From Pseudomonadales bacterium (GTDB taxonomy: Bacteria; Pseudomonadota; Gammaproteobacteria; Pseudomonadales; Pseudohongiellaceae), in the NCBI GenBank assembly GCA_012103535.1, contig WLWQ01000002.1, forward strand, positions 1,178,001 to 1,242,000: a DNA stretch of 64,000 nucleotides, given 5' to 3'. Below the pieces are notes generated by a model, which worked only from the letters and a program-made list of their open reading frames with translations, searched no databases and was not told where the DNA came from. Shown one piece after another: positions 45,374-57,922 of the stretch. Position 1 is the stretch's first letter. Each line of letters starts with the position of its first letter. The position numbers and the translations under genes were made by a program.

Positions 45374-47368
45374 CTAACTAATATTTTCCCGTAAAGGCAG
45401 TCGAATAAAAAATTCACTGCCTTGATTTGGGCTCGATTCAAAAGTTATTTCGCCGCCTAATTTTTCTACCATTCGTTTAACGATGACTAATCCCAGTCCA
45501 GTTCCTTCTGGTTCTTTTTCAGAGCCTGGGTCTTCTTTTGCGAATTCTTTAAACATGCGCTTCTGAAACTCTTCACTCATACCCTTGCCAGTGTCCTGAA
45601 TATAAATCTCAATTCCGAGTCGGCGTTTAAAATAGACGGCTTTATAGCCTATTCTGATGTTTCCCTTTTCCGTGAATTTGATGGCATTGGTGATGACATT
45701 AACCAGGGCATGCTGGAGGCGTGATTTATCGGTTTGTACCAATAGATTGGTCGATGCAAACTCGGTAGTCAAATCAAGGCCTTTTTCCATCGCAGTAGGA
45801 AGCAGCATGTCCTTAACTTCCGAAAGGAAATGGGTCATCTCTACCAATTCAAATTCTGGTTCGAAGTTGTCAGATTCAAGCTCCGCCATTTCCAGCAAAT
45901 CGTTAATGAGGTTGTGTAGATGGTCACTCTGGCGAATAACAGTTGTTACATGCTGTTTAGTTGGCTCGTCGAGTTTGTTCGATTGGGCGGCCAGCAATCT
46001 TTTCGAATTCGCCAGGATTAAATGTACGGGGGTTAAAAATTCTCTCGACACGTTCTTGAGAAAATCGCCTTTTGCCTTGGTTTCCATTCGAGCTTGTGCG
46101 AATTCTTCATTTTTACCTCTCGCATACTCCGCTAATGACATTAGCAGGGAAATCGCTGCAAGTATCATCAACATGTAACCCAGCAATGAGGAAGTTTCGC
46201 TGCGCTCGATAAAGGAGAATTTGTAAGCGAGCATAGAGGCATAGGCGAGAATTATTAGTGCCCAGCTGCAAAACATATAGATTGCAACCCGTGATCCCTG
46301 GATTGCAGAAATCCCTGCCAGCGCAAACACGGTTAGTGCAATAACCAGGCCGATATAAATCATCACCAATACGTTTTCGCTGCTTATTTGATCAAACGGT
46401 ATGACTGCGAAGTAAACTGCAGAGGGCATCATTGCAAATGCCAGAAAGCGCAGGACGATATCGATAGAATCACGATAACGAGCTTCAAAGCTTAAGGATT
46501 GTCCTACCAGGCAGATGCTCGAAATTAAGATGGCGCTGGAAATGTAAGTTATGCGGTTATTTAACTCTCCAACATCTCCCCACATCCATACTCTGCCCAT
46601 GCCAGTTTGAGAAAGGAAAAACAGAATACTGCCGCCGAAGAATAGAGAATAACCAAGAAACAGTTTTTCTTGAAAATAGTAGTAGAGAATTGCGCAGACG
46701 CCAAAGCACAAAAAGAAAAAGACAAAGAAACCACCGAAGAAAGTAAGTTGACCCTGCTGCTCAACTGCCAGCAGGTTCATGGTTGAGAGAGTAAGAGGAA
46801 CCTCAACGCCAGATTGAGAATAGGCCCTGAAAAAAATTCTCGTTTCCTGATTCTCTGGAGCGAGCTCAAATGGAACGAGCTCAAATGGAACAACAGGTAT
46901 TCGATAAGGTTGATCCAATTCAGAAAATGGAATGGTGTCGCCTGCAACCCGATGTAGTATCAGACCATTCTGATCGACGAAATAGAAATCGAGTCGATCA
47001 AGGCTGGGGGCGTCAATACTGAGTACTAAGTCTTCATCCAGCATCTGCTCCCCGGTGAGAATGATGCAGAACCAATGTGCTGAGGAAGACAGTCCAAGAG
47101 TTGGTACAGCTTGGGTTGAACGTTGCCAGGGAAGATCCGGATCCATTATGTCGGCAATCGTTAAATTGTCATCGACATCTTCGTAATAATCGAGGTACTG
47201 GCCTAAAACCACAGGCAACTGATTTTGAGTAATGTTTAGTTCAGCCGCCCACAGTTGTCCAGCTGGAAACAGCGCAACCACCAATGCAATCCCGATGAAG
47301 AAAGCAATGATGAGAGACTTTGCTTGTTGACGAATTTGCAGAAACTGCCTGTGGGGCATGATTTTCAT
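45374..47368 (-). CDS. 7TMR-DISM sensor kinase lacking the phospho-acceptor histidine
   Basis: 664 residues. Signal/anchor about 17-42, a periplasmic beta-rich 7TMR-DISMED2-like domain (about 45-200), seven membrane helices (about 208-412), then a kinase core. The H-box reads KGDFLKNVSREFLTPVHLI: the expected SHE histidine is Arg442 (codon AGA, minus strand 46043-46045). The ATP domain appears intact: N-box HALVNVITNAIKF (about 553-565), G1 QDTGKGMSE, G2 GTGLGLVIVKRM. So it may bind ATP but cannot autophosphorylate at the usual residue. There is no response regulator next door. The periplasmic part includes a 15-bp duplication (46861-46890). Confidence 0.9.
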   Translation of the reverse strand: MKIMPHRQFLQIRQQAKSLIIAFFIGIALVVALFPAGQLWAAELNITQNQLPVVLGQYLDYYEDVDDNLTIADIMDPDLPWQRSTQAVPTLGLSSSAHWFCIILTGEQMLDEDLVLSIDAPSLDRLDFYFVDQNGLILHRVAGDTIPFSELDQPYRIPVVPFELVPFELAPENQETRIFFRAYSQSGVEVPLTLSTMNLLAVEQQGQLTFFGGFFVFFFLCFGVCAILYYYFQEKLFLGYSLFFGGSILFFLSQTGMGRVWMWGDVGELNNRITYISSAILISSICLVGQSLSFEARYRDSIDIVLRFLAFAMMPSAVYFAVIPFDQISSENVLVMIYIGLVIALTVFALAGISAIQGSRVAIYMFCSWALIILAYASMLAYKFSFIERSETSSLLGYMLMILAAISLLMSLAEYARGKNEEFAQARMETKAKGDFLKNVSREFLTPVHLILANSKRLLAAQSNKLDEPTKQHVTTVIRQSDHLHNLINDLLEMAELESDNFEPEFELVEMTHFLSEVKDMLLPTAMEKGLDLTTEFASTNLLVQTDKSRLQHALVNVITNAIKFTEKGNIRIGYKAVYFKRRLGIEIYIQDTGKGMSEEFQKRMFKEFAKEDPGSEKEPEGTGLGLVIVKRMVEKLGGEITFESSPNQGSEFFIRLPLRENIS
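46861..46890. repeat. 15-bp perfect tandem duplication in the sensor kinase gene
   Basis: CGAGCTCAAATGGAA occurs twice in direct succession. It encodes the in-frame repeat VPFEL-VPFEL (about residues 160-169) in the periplasmic domain, adding five residues without breaking the frame. Confidence 0.9.
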
Positions 47369-47525
47369 AATCCAGATTGCCGAACCGCTGCATTATAAGT
47401 CACCTCAAGCCCTACGGGTTACGAATTCGGGAATAGCTGGGAAAAATTCGGCATTTGTTGACTAATTTCTGTAACCATGTGACATTGCGCAGCTATTTCT
47501 AGTGAGTGTGATGGGAAGTAAGTCC

Positions 47526-49703
47526 ATGAAATTACGACTAATTAATCTGTTTTTCGCCCTGAGTTTAGTGGCAGCGTGTACTGAACAAGAACAGCAGGCC
47601 AGTACTATGGGTTCTGAGGGAATTGGAGATTCTGAAGTGGCATCAAGCGAAACCATTATGGCTGTGGAAAATCCCTTTTTCCAGGAAAGTCCGCTCTACA
47701 TGAATTACCCTCAATTTGATCTTATTACCAATGAACATTATCTGCCGGCATTCGAAAGAGGAATGGAGGAGAACTTGGTAGAGATTGAGGCGATTGCAGG
47801 GCAAGCAGAAGATCCAAGTTTTGAAAATACAATTATTCAGATGGAATTAGCTGGAGAGCTGTTAAATCGAGTCGCTACTGTTTTCTTTGCTTTATCCAGT
47901 GCTCACACTAATGATGAGATTCAAGCGCTTGACCGGGATTTAGCGCCCCAATTATCTGCACACCAAGATGCAATATTGCTTAATAGAAATTTGTTCGCTC
48001 GCGTTGATACCCTGTATCAACAACGAGAAGATCTTGAATTAGATGCGGAGTCAATTCGTTTGCTCGAGGATTATCATGTTGATTTCGTTCGTGCCGGCGC
48101 TTCATTAACTGAAGAGCAACAAGAGCGCATGAAAGAGCTCAATGCAGAAATTGCAGTTCTACAGACTCAGTTTAGTCAAAACATCTTAAGCGAAGTAAAT
48201 GAAGTTGCGATTGTTGTTAACAGCCGTGAAGAACTAACTGGCTTAAGCGAAGCTCGAATCGAAGCAGCAGCTGATGAAGCCATCTCGCGAGGGCTAGAAG
48301 GCCAGTTTGTCATTCCTCTATTGAATACCAGCGGCCAGCCGCCATTGGCTAATCTACAAAATCGAGCACTAAGGGAACGTATCCATACAACTTCACTAGA
48401 CCGTGGAAGTAGCGGAGGTGAATTTGATAATCGCCAGATACTTTCCGATGTTCTGCGCTTAAGAGCCGAAAGGGCGCAACTATTAGGTTACAACAATCAC
48501 GCACAATACATTTTGGAAGAGCAGACTGCGCAAACCGTTGAAGCGGTAAATCAGCGCCTCGGTGAGTTAGCACCCCCGGCAGTTGCCAATGCAAGCAGAG
48601 AGGCCGCCGATTTACAGCAGATGATTGTCGATGATGATCAAGACTTTCTATTAGCATCCTGGGATTGGGATTTTTACACCGAACGTCTCCGTGCCGCCCG
48701 CTTTGACTTCGACGCGAATCAATTACGCCCTTATTTCGAAGTAGACAATGTGCTTCAGCGCGGGGTGTTCTTCTCAGCTGAAAAATTGTTTGGAATTACT
48801 TTCCAAGAGCGCACCGACCTGCCGATTTATCAGGAAGACGTCAGAGTGTTTGAGGTTTTTGATGCCGATGGAGAAACATTGGCTTTGTTTATCGCAGATT
48901 TTTATGCACGACCTAGCAAGCGTGGCGGCGCCTGGATGAATGCCTATATTTCACAAAGTGGATTACAGGGTACTCAGCCAATAGTGGCGAATCACCTCAA
49001 TATAACCAAGCCACCGGAAGGCGAACCAACTCTGCTAACTTTTGATGAAGTGACCACCATGTTTCATGAATTTGGTCACGCCTTACATGGCATGTTTTCC
49101 AATGTAGAGTATCCATCGTTTGCTGGTACTCGGGTTCCACGGGATTTTGTTGAGTATCCAAGCCAGGTAAATGAAATGTGGTCCACCTGGCCTGAGGTTT
49201 TGGAAAACTACGCCGTACATTTTGAAACCGGTGAGCCAATGCCGATTGAGTTACTGGATAAAGTCTTATCCACCCAGACCTTTAATCAAGGATTTTCAAC
49301 CACCGAGTATCTTGCAGCCTCGATTGTGGATCAGGCATTGCATCAATTAGGTCCAGAGGAGGTTCCATCCGCCGCTGAAATCATGGATTTTGAAGCAGCC
49401 GCGCTGGAAGCATCGGGAATCGCAATGGAAGAAGTTCCACCCCGTTATCGCGCTACCTATTTCAATCACATAATGGGTGGATACTCCGCTGGCTATTACT
49501 CTTATATCTGGAGTGAGGTACTGGATGCGGACACCGTTGAATGGTTTAAAGAGAACGATGGTCTGCTGCGAGAAAACGGCGATCACTTTCGCAATACTTT
49601 GTTATCTCGCGGTGGTAGTGAAGAGGCCATGCAGTTGTTTAGAAATTTTCGCGGCAGAGATGCGGAGATTGCACCTTTACTCATTCGCAGAGGTTTAAAC
49701 TAG
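47526..49703 (+). CDS. dcp: M3 family oligopeptidase / dipeptidyl carboxypeptidase, lipoprotein
   Basis: 725 residues from the ATG at 47526. Lipoprotein signal with LSLVAAC (Cys about 18) and a short Ser/Glu-rich linker, then a thimet-oligopeptidase fold. The zinc motif is TTMFHEFGHALHGMF (HExxH, about residue 510), with the third ligand Glu in the following helix. C-terminal blocks such as HIMGGYSAGYYSYIWSEVLD are shared with Dcp and OpdA. It probably degrades peptides at the envelope; its lipid anchor differs from cytoplasmic E. coli Dcp. GGGAAG lies upstream. It is convergent with holA, 6 bp between stops. Confidence 0.88.
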   Translation: MKLRLINLFFALSLVAACTEQEQQASTMGSEGIGDSEVASSETIMAVENPFFQESPLYMNYPQFDLITNEHYLPAFERGMEENLVEIEAIAGQAEDPSFENTIIQMELAGELLNRVATVFFALSSAHTNDEIQALDRDLAPQLSAHQDAILLNRNLFARVDTLYQQREDLELDAESIRLLEDYHVDFVRAGASLTEEQQERMKELNAEIAVLQTQFSQNILSEVNEVAIVVNSREELTGLSEARIEAAADEAISRGLEGQFVIPLLNTSGQPPLANLQNRALRERIHTTSLDRGSSGGEFDNRQILSDVLRLRAERAQLLGYNNHAQYILEEQTAQTVEAVNQRLGELAPPAVANASREAADLQQMIVDDDQDFLLASWDWDFYTERLRAARFDFDANQLRPYFEVDNVLQRGVFFSAEKLFGITFQERTDLPIYQEDVRVFEVFDADGETLALFIADFYARPSKRGGAWMNAYISQSGLQGTQPIVANHLNITKPPEGEPTLLTFDEVTTMFHEFGHALHGMFSNVEYPSFAGTRVPRDFVEYPSQVNEMWSTWPEVLENYAVHFETGEPMPIELLDKVLSTQTFNQGFSTTEYLAASIVDQALHQLGPEEVPSAAEIMDFEAAALEASGIAMEEVPPRYRATYFNHIMGGYSAGYYSYIWSEVLDADTVEWFKENDGLLRENGDHFRNTLLSRGGSEEAMQLFRNFRGRDAEIAPLLIRRGLN

Positions 49704-49709
49704 TCTTCC

Positions 49710-50756
49710 TTAACCAACATGCTGCATGGACGCAGTTTGTTGACCGCCAAGATCTAAGCTAAGTCGGCTAATTTCGTCCCAGGGATTGGCTGAGGACATG
49801 CCTTTAATGGCTTGATCAATCAGTCGAGCGTGGTTTAGTAAGCGCCATATATCTGCTGCGTGTAATCTCTGTATGGCTCCTCCTACCGCTTGTTTGCGAT
49901 TAAACCAGACATGGTGTGATTGCATAATCGCGTTGACCCCCTGTTCTTGTTGGCGCTTCTCGATCATAGGAAGTAACAGGCGTAGCTCTCTCGTTATTGC
50001 GTTTAAAACGAGCAAAGGGAAGATTCCTTCTTCCTGCAAACTGGCAAGAATTTTCTGGCATCGGTTCGCATCACCGACTAGTGCCGCATCCACCAGGTTA
50101 TAAACGTTGTAACGGGAACTGTCCGCGATTACCTGCATGACGGTTTTCGCGTCGAGATTTATTGCAGCGCCTTCTTCACTATTAGCCAGTAATTTTAGCT
50201 TCTCGATTTCCTGCATTGCTGCCAGCAAATTCCCTTCTACTTTATCGCTTAATACTTGCAGAGCGGCGCCATCTGCATTTATGCCTTCCCGCAACAACCT
50301 TTGTGATAGCCAGTTCGCAAGCCCATCTTTATTAATAGGCCATATTTGTACTATCGCAGATTTAGGTTCAATGGCTTTGAACCATTTAGTATTCATGACT
50401 CCCGCTTCCAGCTTGGGGCTGGATATCAGTAGAACATTGTCGGGATTGTCTTCTTCTACAAATTCCTGAATTGCCTGTTTGCCGCTCTCATCAAGCTTTG
50501 AGCTGGCAAGCCTCAACTCGAATGTTTTCTTTTCCGCGAACAGGGAAAGATTGCCAGCGGATTGCGTGAAATTCTCCCACTTAAATCCTCGCTCCACGTT
50601 GAAAATTTCTCTTTCGATAAAGCCAGCATTTCGATAGTGCAATCGAATAGAGTCTGCAGATTCCTGCAACAACAATGGTTCATCACCGGCGAGCCAGTAC
50701 AAATTATAGGAGCTTGAAGATAGAGTTCGGGCGAGCTGTTCGACTTTTAATTTCAT
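49710..50756 (-). CDS. holA: DNA polymerase III delta subunit
   Basis: 348 residues. SYNLYWLAGDEPLLLQESAD (about 16-35) and the central AAA+-like fold match HolA; domain III (about 220-348) includes FPLLVLNAITRELRLLLPM. It opens the beta clamp within the clamp loader. It is downstream of lptE by 57 bp, in the normal leuS-lptE-holA order. Confidence 0.94.
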   Translation of the reverse strand: MKLKVEQLARTLSSSSYNLYWLAGDEPLLLQESADSIRLHYRNAGFIEREIFNVERGFKWENFTQSAGNLSLFAEKKTFELRLASSKLDESGKQAIQEFVEEDNPDNVLLISSPKLEAGVMNTKWFKAIEPKSAIVQIWPINKDGLANWLSQRLLREGINADGAALQVLSDKVEGNLLAAMQEIEKLKLLANSEEGAAINLDAKTVMQVIADSSRYNVYNLVDAALVGDANRCQKILASLQEEGIFPLLVLNAITRELRLLLPMIEKRQQEQGVNAIMQSHHVWFNRKQAVGGAIQRLHAADIWRLLNHARLIDQAIKGMSSANPWDEISRLSLDLGGQQTASMQHVG

Positions 50757-50813
50757 ATGAGCACGAATTCCGCTGATTGCTTGAGCGAATTTGGTGTAAT
50801 TTGAAGGCTAGGC

Positions 50814-51329
50814 CTAGCCTTCAACCGCTTCTAATCTGCGCATAACTTGATTAACAAGTTCGCGCCGCATTTCCGCCGCGATGATTTCAACTTCTTCGCG
50901 GTTGCCGGCAATATTCTCGATGTCTTCAAAGTAGGTGCGATCGACGAATAATGTTTCGGGTTCAATTAGCATCTGATTCGACTGACCCAAGGCAATTGTT
51001 ATCGACAGTCGCATTTCGTATTGGGCGGCTCGCGCTCGCGGGTTTACTGTCACTGGTCTGGAGTTGACCTGCTCATTACCCACCGCCAATACAGGAGTGG
51101 TTGAAGCTAATAACTCGGCTTCGGATGCTAATGTAAGTTCGGTGGAAACATCCGCGACTTCCAGACTGCGTCGCAACAGGCGGGAAAATTCACTATTGGG
51201 TTGAGCTAGACTGAGCTGAAGAGCGTCGAAGCGTGAACTAATGACATCACTGCCCCGTAGAGAGTAGCCACAACTGATTAAACTGCCGGCAACAATCAAT
51301 AGCAATAGAGTTCTATTAAAGCAGGTCAT
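50814..51329 (-). CDS. lptE: LPS-assembly lipoprotein LptE
   Basis: 171 residues. Signal peptide with lipobox SLISC (Cys about 20), then CGYSLRGSD, the family start. A single alpha-beta outer-membrane lipoprotein that plugs the LptD barrel and delivers LPS to the cell surface. It begins only 5 bp after the leuS stop, so it is co-translated or read from the same message. Confidence 0.9.
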   Translation of the reverse strand: MTCFNRTLLLLIVAGSLISCGYSLRGSDVISSRFDALQLSLAQPNSEFSRLLRRSLEVADVSTELTLASEAELLASTTPVLAVGNEQVNSRPVTVNPRARAAQYEMRLSITIALGQSNQMLIEPETLFVDRTYFEDIENIAGNREEVEIIAAEMRRELVNQVMRRLEAVEG

Positions 51330-51334
51330 AGATC

Positions 51335-53884
<2,550 letters not shown>

Positions 53885-53917
53885 TCAACAGGTAGGCCTT
53901 GCAACTAATTCATAGTG

Positions 53918-53943
53918 CCAAGAAGGCCGTTAATGGCCCTTGG
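53918..53943 (-). terminator. Stem-loop between ybeX and leuS
   Basis: CCAAG-AA-GGCC (53918-53928) pairs with GGCC-CTTGG (53935-53943), leaving two unpaired bases on one side and a 6-nt loop. It lies 24 bp downstream of the ybeX stop and upstream of leuS. No U-run follows on the minus strand, so it may attenuate rather than end transcription. The lnt gene usually found here is absent. Confidence 0.45.
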
Positions 53944-53966
53944 TTGGGCTAGGGGGAGATAATCTT

Positions 53967-54833
53967 TTAGCTTTGCTTTTTCCTTATATTGACCAGCGTC
54001 GAGGTGACTTTAATTAACTTAATCTGCCTGTTATCGGCATTGAGAATGGTGATTAGGAAGGGGCCAATATTTACCGTCTCTCCGCGCTCCGGAATATGAC
54101 CAAATTGCTGTAAAACCAGGCCGCCTATAGTAGTAAATTCCTGATCGCTTAATTCAGTATCAAAATACTCATTGAACTCATCCAGAGGAGTAAGCGCTTT
54201 GACAATATGATTTTCGTCATCGAACTTTTTAATAAAATCATCGTTGTCGACATCGGTCTCGTCTTCTATTTCACCGACCATTTGCTCCAGCACATCTTCA
54301 ATTGTCACTACACCGCAGACGCTTCCGTATTCATCGATGGCTATGGCCATATGTTGTCGGGTTTCCCTGAATTCCTTCAAGAGCATATTCAAGCGCTTGC
54401 TTTCTGGGACAAAGGTGGCAGGTCGCACCACATCTTTAATGTCTAGCTTTTCCGTGTTCCCATTTAAAATAAGAGGGAGAAGGTCCTTTGCTAATAAAAT
54501 ACCCAAAATATTGTCAACATTTTCACCAATAACAGGAAAACGCGAGTGAGATGCCTTGGATACCAGGTCAATAATTTCGTTGGGAGAGAGTTTCGCCGGA
54601 ACAGTGACTACCTGCGAGCGGGGGATCATAATATCCCGCACTTGCATGCTGGATACTTGCAGCGCACCCTCAATTATACTCAGGGCGTCAGCATCAAGTA
54701 CCTGATCTTGTTCGGCGTTTCGCAGAACCTCAAGAAGGCTCTTAGTATCGGTGGGTTCGTCTGAAAATACCTGTGCAATTTTATCGATCCAAGATTTAGG
54801 CCTCGGATCGATGCTAGATTGGTCGTCAGTCAT
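53967..54833 (-). CDS. ybeX: CorC/YbeX CBS-domain protein
   Basis: 288 residues. Two CBS domains (about 70-190; QVRDIMIPRSQVVTV and HMAIAIDEYGSVCGVVTIEDVLEQMVGEI, split) followed by a CorC_HlyC domain (about 205-288, LTPLDEFNEYFDTEL). YbeX is linked to magnesium/cobalt tolerance and ribosome metabolism in E. coli. It follows ybeY by 40 bp. No membrane DUF21 domain is present, so it is the short cytoplasmic type. Confidence 0.93.
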   Translation of the reverse strand: MTDDQSSIDPRPKSWIDKIAQVFSDEPTDTKSLLEVLRNAEQDQVLDADALSIIEGALQVSSMQVRDIMIPRSQVVTVPAKLSPNEIIDLVSKASHSRFPVIGENVDNILGILLAKDLLPLILNGNTEKLDIKDVVRPATFVPESKRLNMLLKEFRETRQHMAIAIDEYGSVCGVVTIEDVLEQMVGEIEDETDVDNDDFIKKFDDENHIVKALTPLDEFNEYFDTELSDQEFTTIGGLVLQQFGHIPERGETVNIGPFLITILNADNRQIKLIKVTSTLVNIRKKQS

Positions 54834-54873
54834 GCGCTGGTTTCTCGTACTCTCCTGAGTTTTCCGCTTCGGA

Positions 54874-55347
54874 TTACCCTATCAAATAAGGATTCGGGAA
54901 TCCAAGTTTTTCAAGGGTATTCACCTCATGAGTTTCCATGAGTTCGGCTTCGGATTCGTTGGAATGATCGAATCCGCTTAAGTGCAAAGCCCCGTGAATC
55001 AACATATGGGCCCAATGTGCGTTCAGTGTCTTACCCTGTTGCTCCGCTTCGTCCTGGATGATTTGCGGGCAAACTATGATGTCTCCTAAAGGCCTGAATT
55101 CCAGTGATTCTGCCAATTCGTCGGGAAAATTAGCTGGGAATGAGAGCACATTCGTTGGCTTCTCTTTTCCTCGATAGTTTTTGTTCAGCTCGCCAGACTC
55201 CGACTCTTCCACAAAGCGCAAACTAATCGAATAATTGGAATCAACCGCAATACCTTTTAGTGCTGCAATAATCCAGCGCTGACAGTCTTCGATAGGTGGA
55301 ATCCAAACAGAGTCGCAAGCGTTGCTGCACTCAATTGTCACGTTCAT
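54874..55347 (-). CDS. ybeY: Endoribonuclease YbeY (rRNA maturation factor)
   Basis: 157 residues from the ATG at 55347. The zinc-site motif is HMLIHGALHLSGFDH (HGxLHLxGxDH, about 113-127). A conserved FRPLGDIIVC segment precedes it. It processes the 16S rRNA 3' end and helps rRNA quality control. The start overlaps ybeZ by 17 bp, ensuring coupling; longer in-frame starts run back inside ybeZ and are rejected. Confidence 0.94.
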   Translation of the reverse strand: MNVTIECSNACDSVWIPPIEDCQRWIIAALKGIAVDSNYSISLRFVEESESGELNKNYRGKEKPTNVLSFPANFPDELAESLEFRPLGDIIVCPQIIQDEAEQQGKTLNAHWAHMLIHGALHLSGFDHSNESEAELMETHEVNTLEKLGFPNPYLIG

Positions 55348-56359
55348 TAAGTTGTGAAGACTCTTGAGTGGTAAGTTGGGATACGGAATTGCGATCGAAT
55401 TCATCGTAGGCTTCAACAATTTTCTGCACGAGCCGGTGACGAACAACATCTTTCGCATTGAAATAGGTAAATCCGATTTCATTTATTCCTTCTAAAACCT
55501 TGCTTACTTGTACCAGACCGGAGCGAGTTCCTTTAGGAAGGTCGATTTGTGTTACGTCACCGGTAATCACCGCTGTCGACCCAAATCCAATTCGAGTTAA
55601 AAACATTTTCATTTGAGCGCTGGTAGTGTTTTGACTTTCATCGAGAATGATAAATGAGTTATTAAGAGTTCTGCCTCGCATATAGGCCAGTGGCGCAACC
55701 TCAATAACGTTTTTTTCAATCAAGCGAGCGACTTTTTCGAATCCCAGCATTTCGTACAACGCGTCATAGAGAGGTCTTAAATAAGGGTCAATTTTCTGGG
55801 CGAGGTCACCAGGTAGAAATCCAAGTTTCTCTCCAGCCTCAACGGCAGGTCTGACCAGTAAGACACGATTAACTTTTTCTTTAACCAGTGCTTCCACAGC
55901 GCAGGCAACTGCAAGATAAGTTTTACCAGTACCGGCAGGGCCTATACCGAAATTTATATCGTGTTGACGAATACTTCGGACATAGTGTTTTTGATGCTTG
56001 CTCCTTGGCTTAATGGACGAGCGCGGAGTTTTAATCAGTAGACTATCGATTTCGTCATCGGAGCTCGATTCTGCCTCATCGTCTTCAGTGAGGCGGATTT
56101 CCCGCAATGCCAAATGCACCATGTTCGGGTTCAATAGATTGCCATTTTCGGTGGCTAAATACAGTGATTCCAAAATATGACGGCCGTCAGCGATCGCAGC
56201 TTCAGATCCGGATAAATGGAATACATTACCCCGCTGGCGGATGCTTAAGGCCAGGTCGGATTCTATTTGCTGAATATGTTCGTTGAGTCGCCCGCAAAGG
56301 TTGGAGAGGCGCTGCGCATTATCGGGCAATAGCGTCAGGCTGAGGGTCTGGTCGGTCAT
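55331..56359 (-). CDS. ybeZ: PhoH-like ATPase YbeZ (PhoL)
   Basis: 342 residues. P-loop GIGPAGTGKTYLAVA (about 135-149) and FIILDESQNTTSAQMKMFL (Walker B, about 233-251), with the SGLVQVSKVL segment after it. It is an ATPase and predicted helicase-like partner of YbeY and YbeX in rRNA processing. It follows miaB by 79 bp in the miaB-ybeZ-ybeY-ybeX unit. Confidence 0.94.
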   Translation of the reverse strand: MTDQTLSLTLLPDNAQRLSNLCGRLNEHIQQIESDLALSIRQRGNVFHLSGSEAAIADGRHILESLYLATENGNLLNPNMVHLALREIRLTEDDEAESSSDDEIDSLLIKTPRSSIKPRSKHQKHYVRSIRQHDINFGIGPAGTGKTYLAVACAVEALVKEKVNRVLLVRPAVEAGEKLGFLPGDLAQKIDPYLRPLYDALYEMLGFEKVARLIEKNVIEVAPLAYMRGRTLNNSFIILDESQNTTSAQMKMFLTRIGFGSTAVITGDVTQIDLPKGTRSGLVQVSKVLEGINEIGFTYFNAKDVVRHRLVQKIVEAYDEFDRNSVSQLTTQESSQLNERDN

Positions 56360-56438
56360 GCAGGAACGGAATTCCTCTCAATCTTGGTGGGCCAAGTATA
56401 ACAATGAAATTCGGGAAATATTCAATTAATTTCGGTAT

Positions 56439-57758
56439 TTATAGCGTACCCAACAGGGAATTAGGCAATGCGTCTGTGATCTGAACCTGGGTGAACTGGC
56501 CAATCAGACCAGGGTTATCGCAGGGAAAATTTACAACGCGATTATTCTCAGTCCTACCCTGTAGTTCATTGGCTTTTTTCTTGGATACCCCTGTTACCAG
56601 CACGGTTTGCTCGGTTCCTAGCATGCTCTCGCTTATGGCAGTGGCTTGTTTCACAATCTGAGACTGGAGCGTGGCCAGGCGATGCTTCTTCTCTTGTTCT
56701 GGTGTTTCATCTTTCAGTTCTGCTGCCGGAGTTCCCGGTCTGGCACTGTATATAAAGCTGAAAGAAGTATCGAAGCCAATCTCGATAATTAGATTCATCG
56801 TATCTTCAAAGTCTTTATTGGTTTCCCCTGGGAATCCAACGATGAAATCAGACGAAAGACTAATGCCGGGTCGACTGGCAACGATCTTGCGAATTATAGA
56901 TTTGTACTCAAGTGCAGTATGACCACGCTTCATGGCTGCAAGTATTCGATCACTACCACTTTGTACTGGCAAATGTAAGTGGGATACCAGTTCAGGTACT
57001 TCGTCGTAAGCTTTAATCAGGTTCTCATTAAATTCCACGGGGTGAGAGGTGGTGAATCGAACCCGATCGATGCCGGCAATGTAATTGATTAATAATGCAA
57101 GATCGACTAGCTGCCCCTCATGGGAAAGACCTCGATAGGCATTTACATTCTGACCGAGAAGATTAATCTCTCGCACGCCTTGTTCCGCGAGATGAACTGC
57201 TTCTGCCAATACGTCATCTAAGGGTCTGCTGACTTCTTCGCCGCGGGTATAAGGTACTACGCAGAAGCTGCAGTATTTGCTGCAGCCTTCCATAACCGTT
57301 AGAAATGCCTGGCAGGAATCTGCTTCTGGTTGCGGCAATCGATCGAATTTTTCGATTTCCGGAAAGCTGATATCAACCACGGGTTTGCCATTGGCTGAGT
57401 CATCGAGCATTTCCGGTAATTTGTGCAATGTTTGCGGACCGAATACAACGTCAACAAACGGCGCTCGCTTGCCGATTGCCTCGCCTTCTTGACTGGCAAC
57501 ACAGCCACCTACAGCTATTTTTAGTTCAGGGTTTTCTTCTTTCAGACTGCGCCAGCGTCCCAGTTGATGGAACACTTTTTCCTGGGCTTTTTCCCGTATT
57601 GAGCAGGTATTTAGCAACAAAAGATCGGCCTCTTCAGGATTGCTTACCAATTCGGCTCCTTGCTCTTCCTTGAGTAGATCAAGCATGCGCGCAGAATCGT
57701 ATTCATTCATCTGACATCCATGGGTCTTAATGAATACCTTGCGGGTTGCGCTATGCAT
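56439..57758 (-). CDS. miaB: tRNA-2-methylthio-N6-isopentenyladenosine synthase
   Basis: 439 residues from the ATG at 57758. An MTTase N-domain with [12 protein letters not shown] (about 12-23), the radical-SAM core with [15 protein letters not shown] (CxxxCxxC, about 160-174) and a C-terminal TRAM domain (about 370-439). It methylthiolates i6A37 in tRNAs reading UNN codons. A TTG 24 bases upstream is in frame. It heads the right arm of the locus. Confidence 0.95.
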   Translation of the reverse strand: MHSATRKVFIKTHGCQMNEYDSARMLDLLKEEQGAELVSNPEEADLLLLNTCSIREKAQEKVFHQLGRWRSLKEENPELKIAVGGCVASQEGEAIGKRAPFVDVVFGPQTLHKLPEMLDDSANGKPVVDISFPEIEKFDRLPQPEADSCQAFLTVMEGCSKYCSFCVVPYTRGEEVSRPLDDVLAEAVHLAEQGVREINLLGQNVNAYRGLSHEGQLVDLALLINYIAGIDRVRFTTSHPVEFNENLIKAYDEVPELVSHLHLPVQSGSDRILAAMKRGHTALEYKSIIRKIVASRPGISLSSDFIVGFPGETNKDFEDTMNLIIEIGFDTSFSFIYSARPGTPAAELKDETPEQEKKHRLATLQSQIVKQATAISESMLGTEQTVLVTGVSKKKANELQGRTENNRVVNFPCDNPGLIGQFTQVQITDALPNSLLGTL

Positions 57759-57922
57759 CGCTTTGTTTGACTGGGTTTTCAAAGTATAAAATCTTTGGCA
57801 TTTGAAAAAGGCTGCGAATTATAACAGCAGCTTGCACGGGCCATAAGTCGAACGAGCAATAATAGTTGGCTTATTTGGATACAATTACTTGAAATTCATG
57901 TAATTAGCCTGATATTAGGGTT

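Noticed and set aside
45657..46178. 173-codon open frame on the plus strand
   Set aside because: It is entirely antisense to the sensor kinase gene, Ser/Arg-rich, with no family likeness; a shadow frame.
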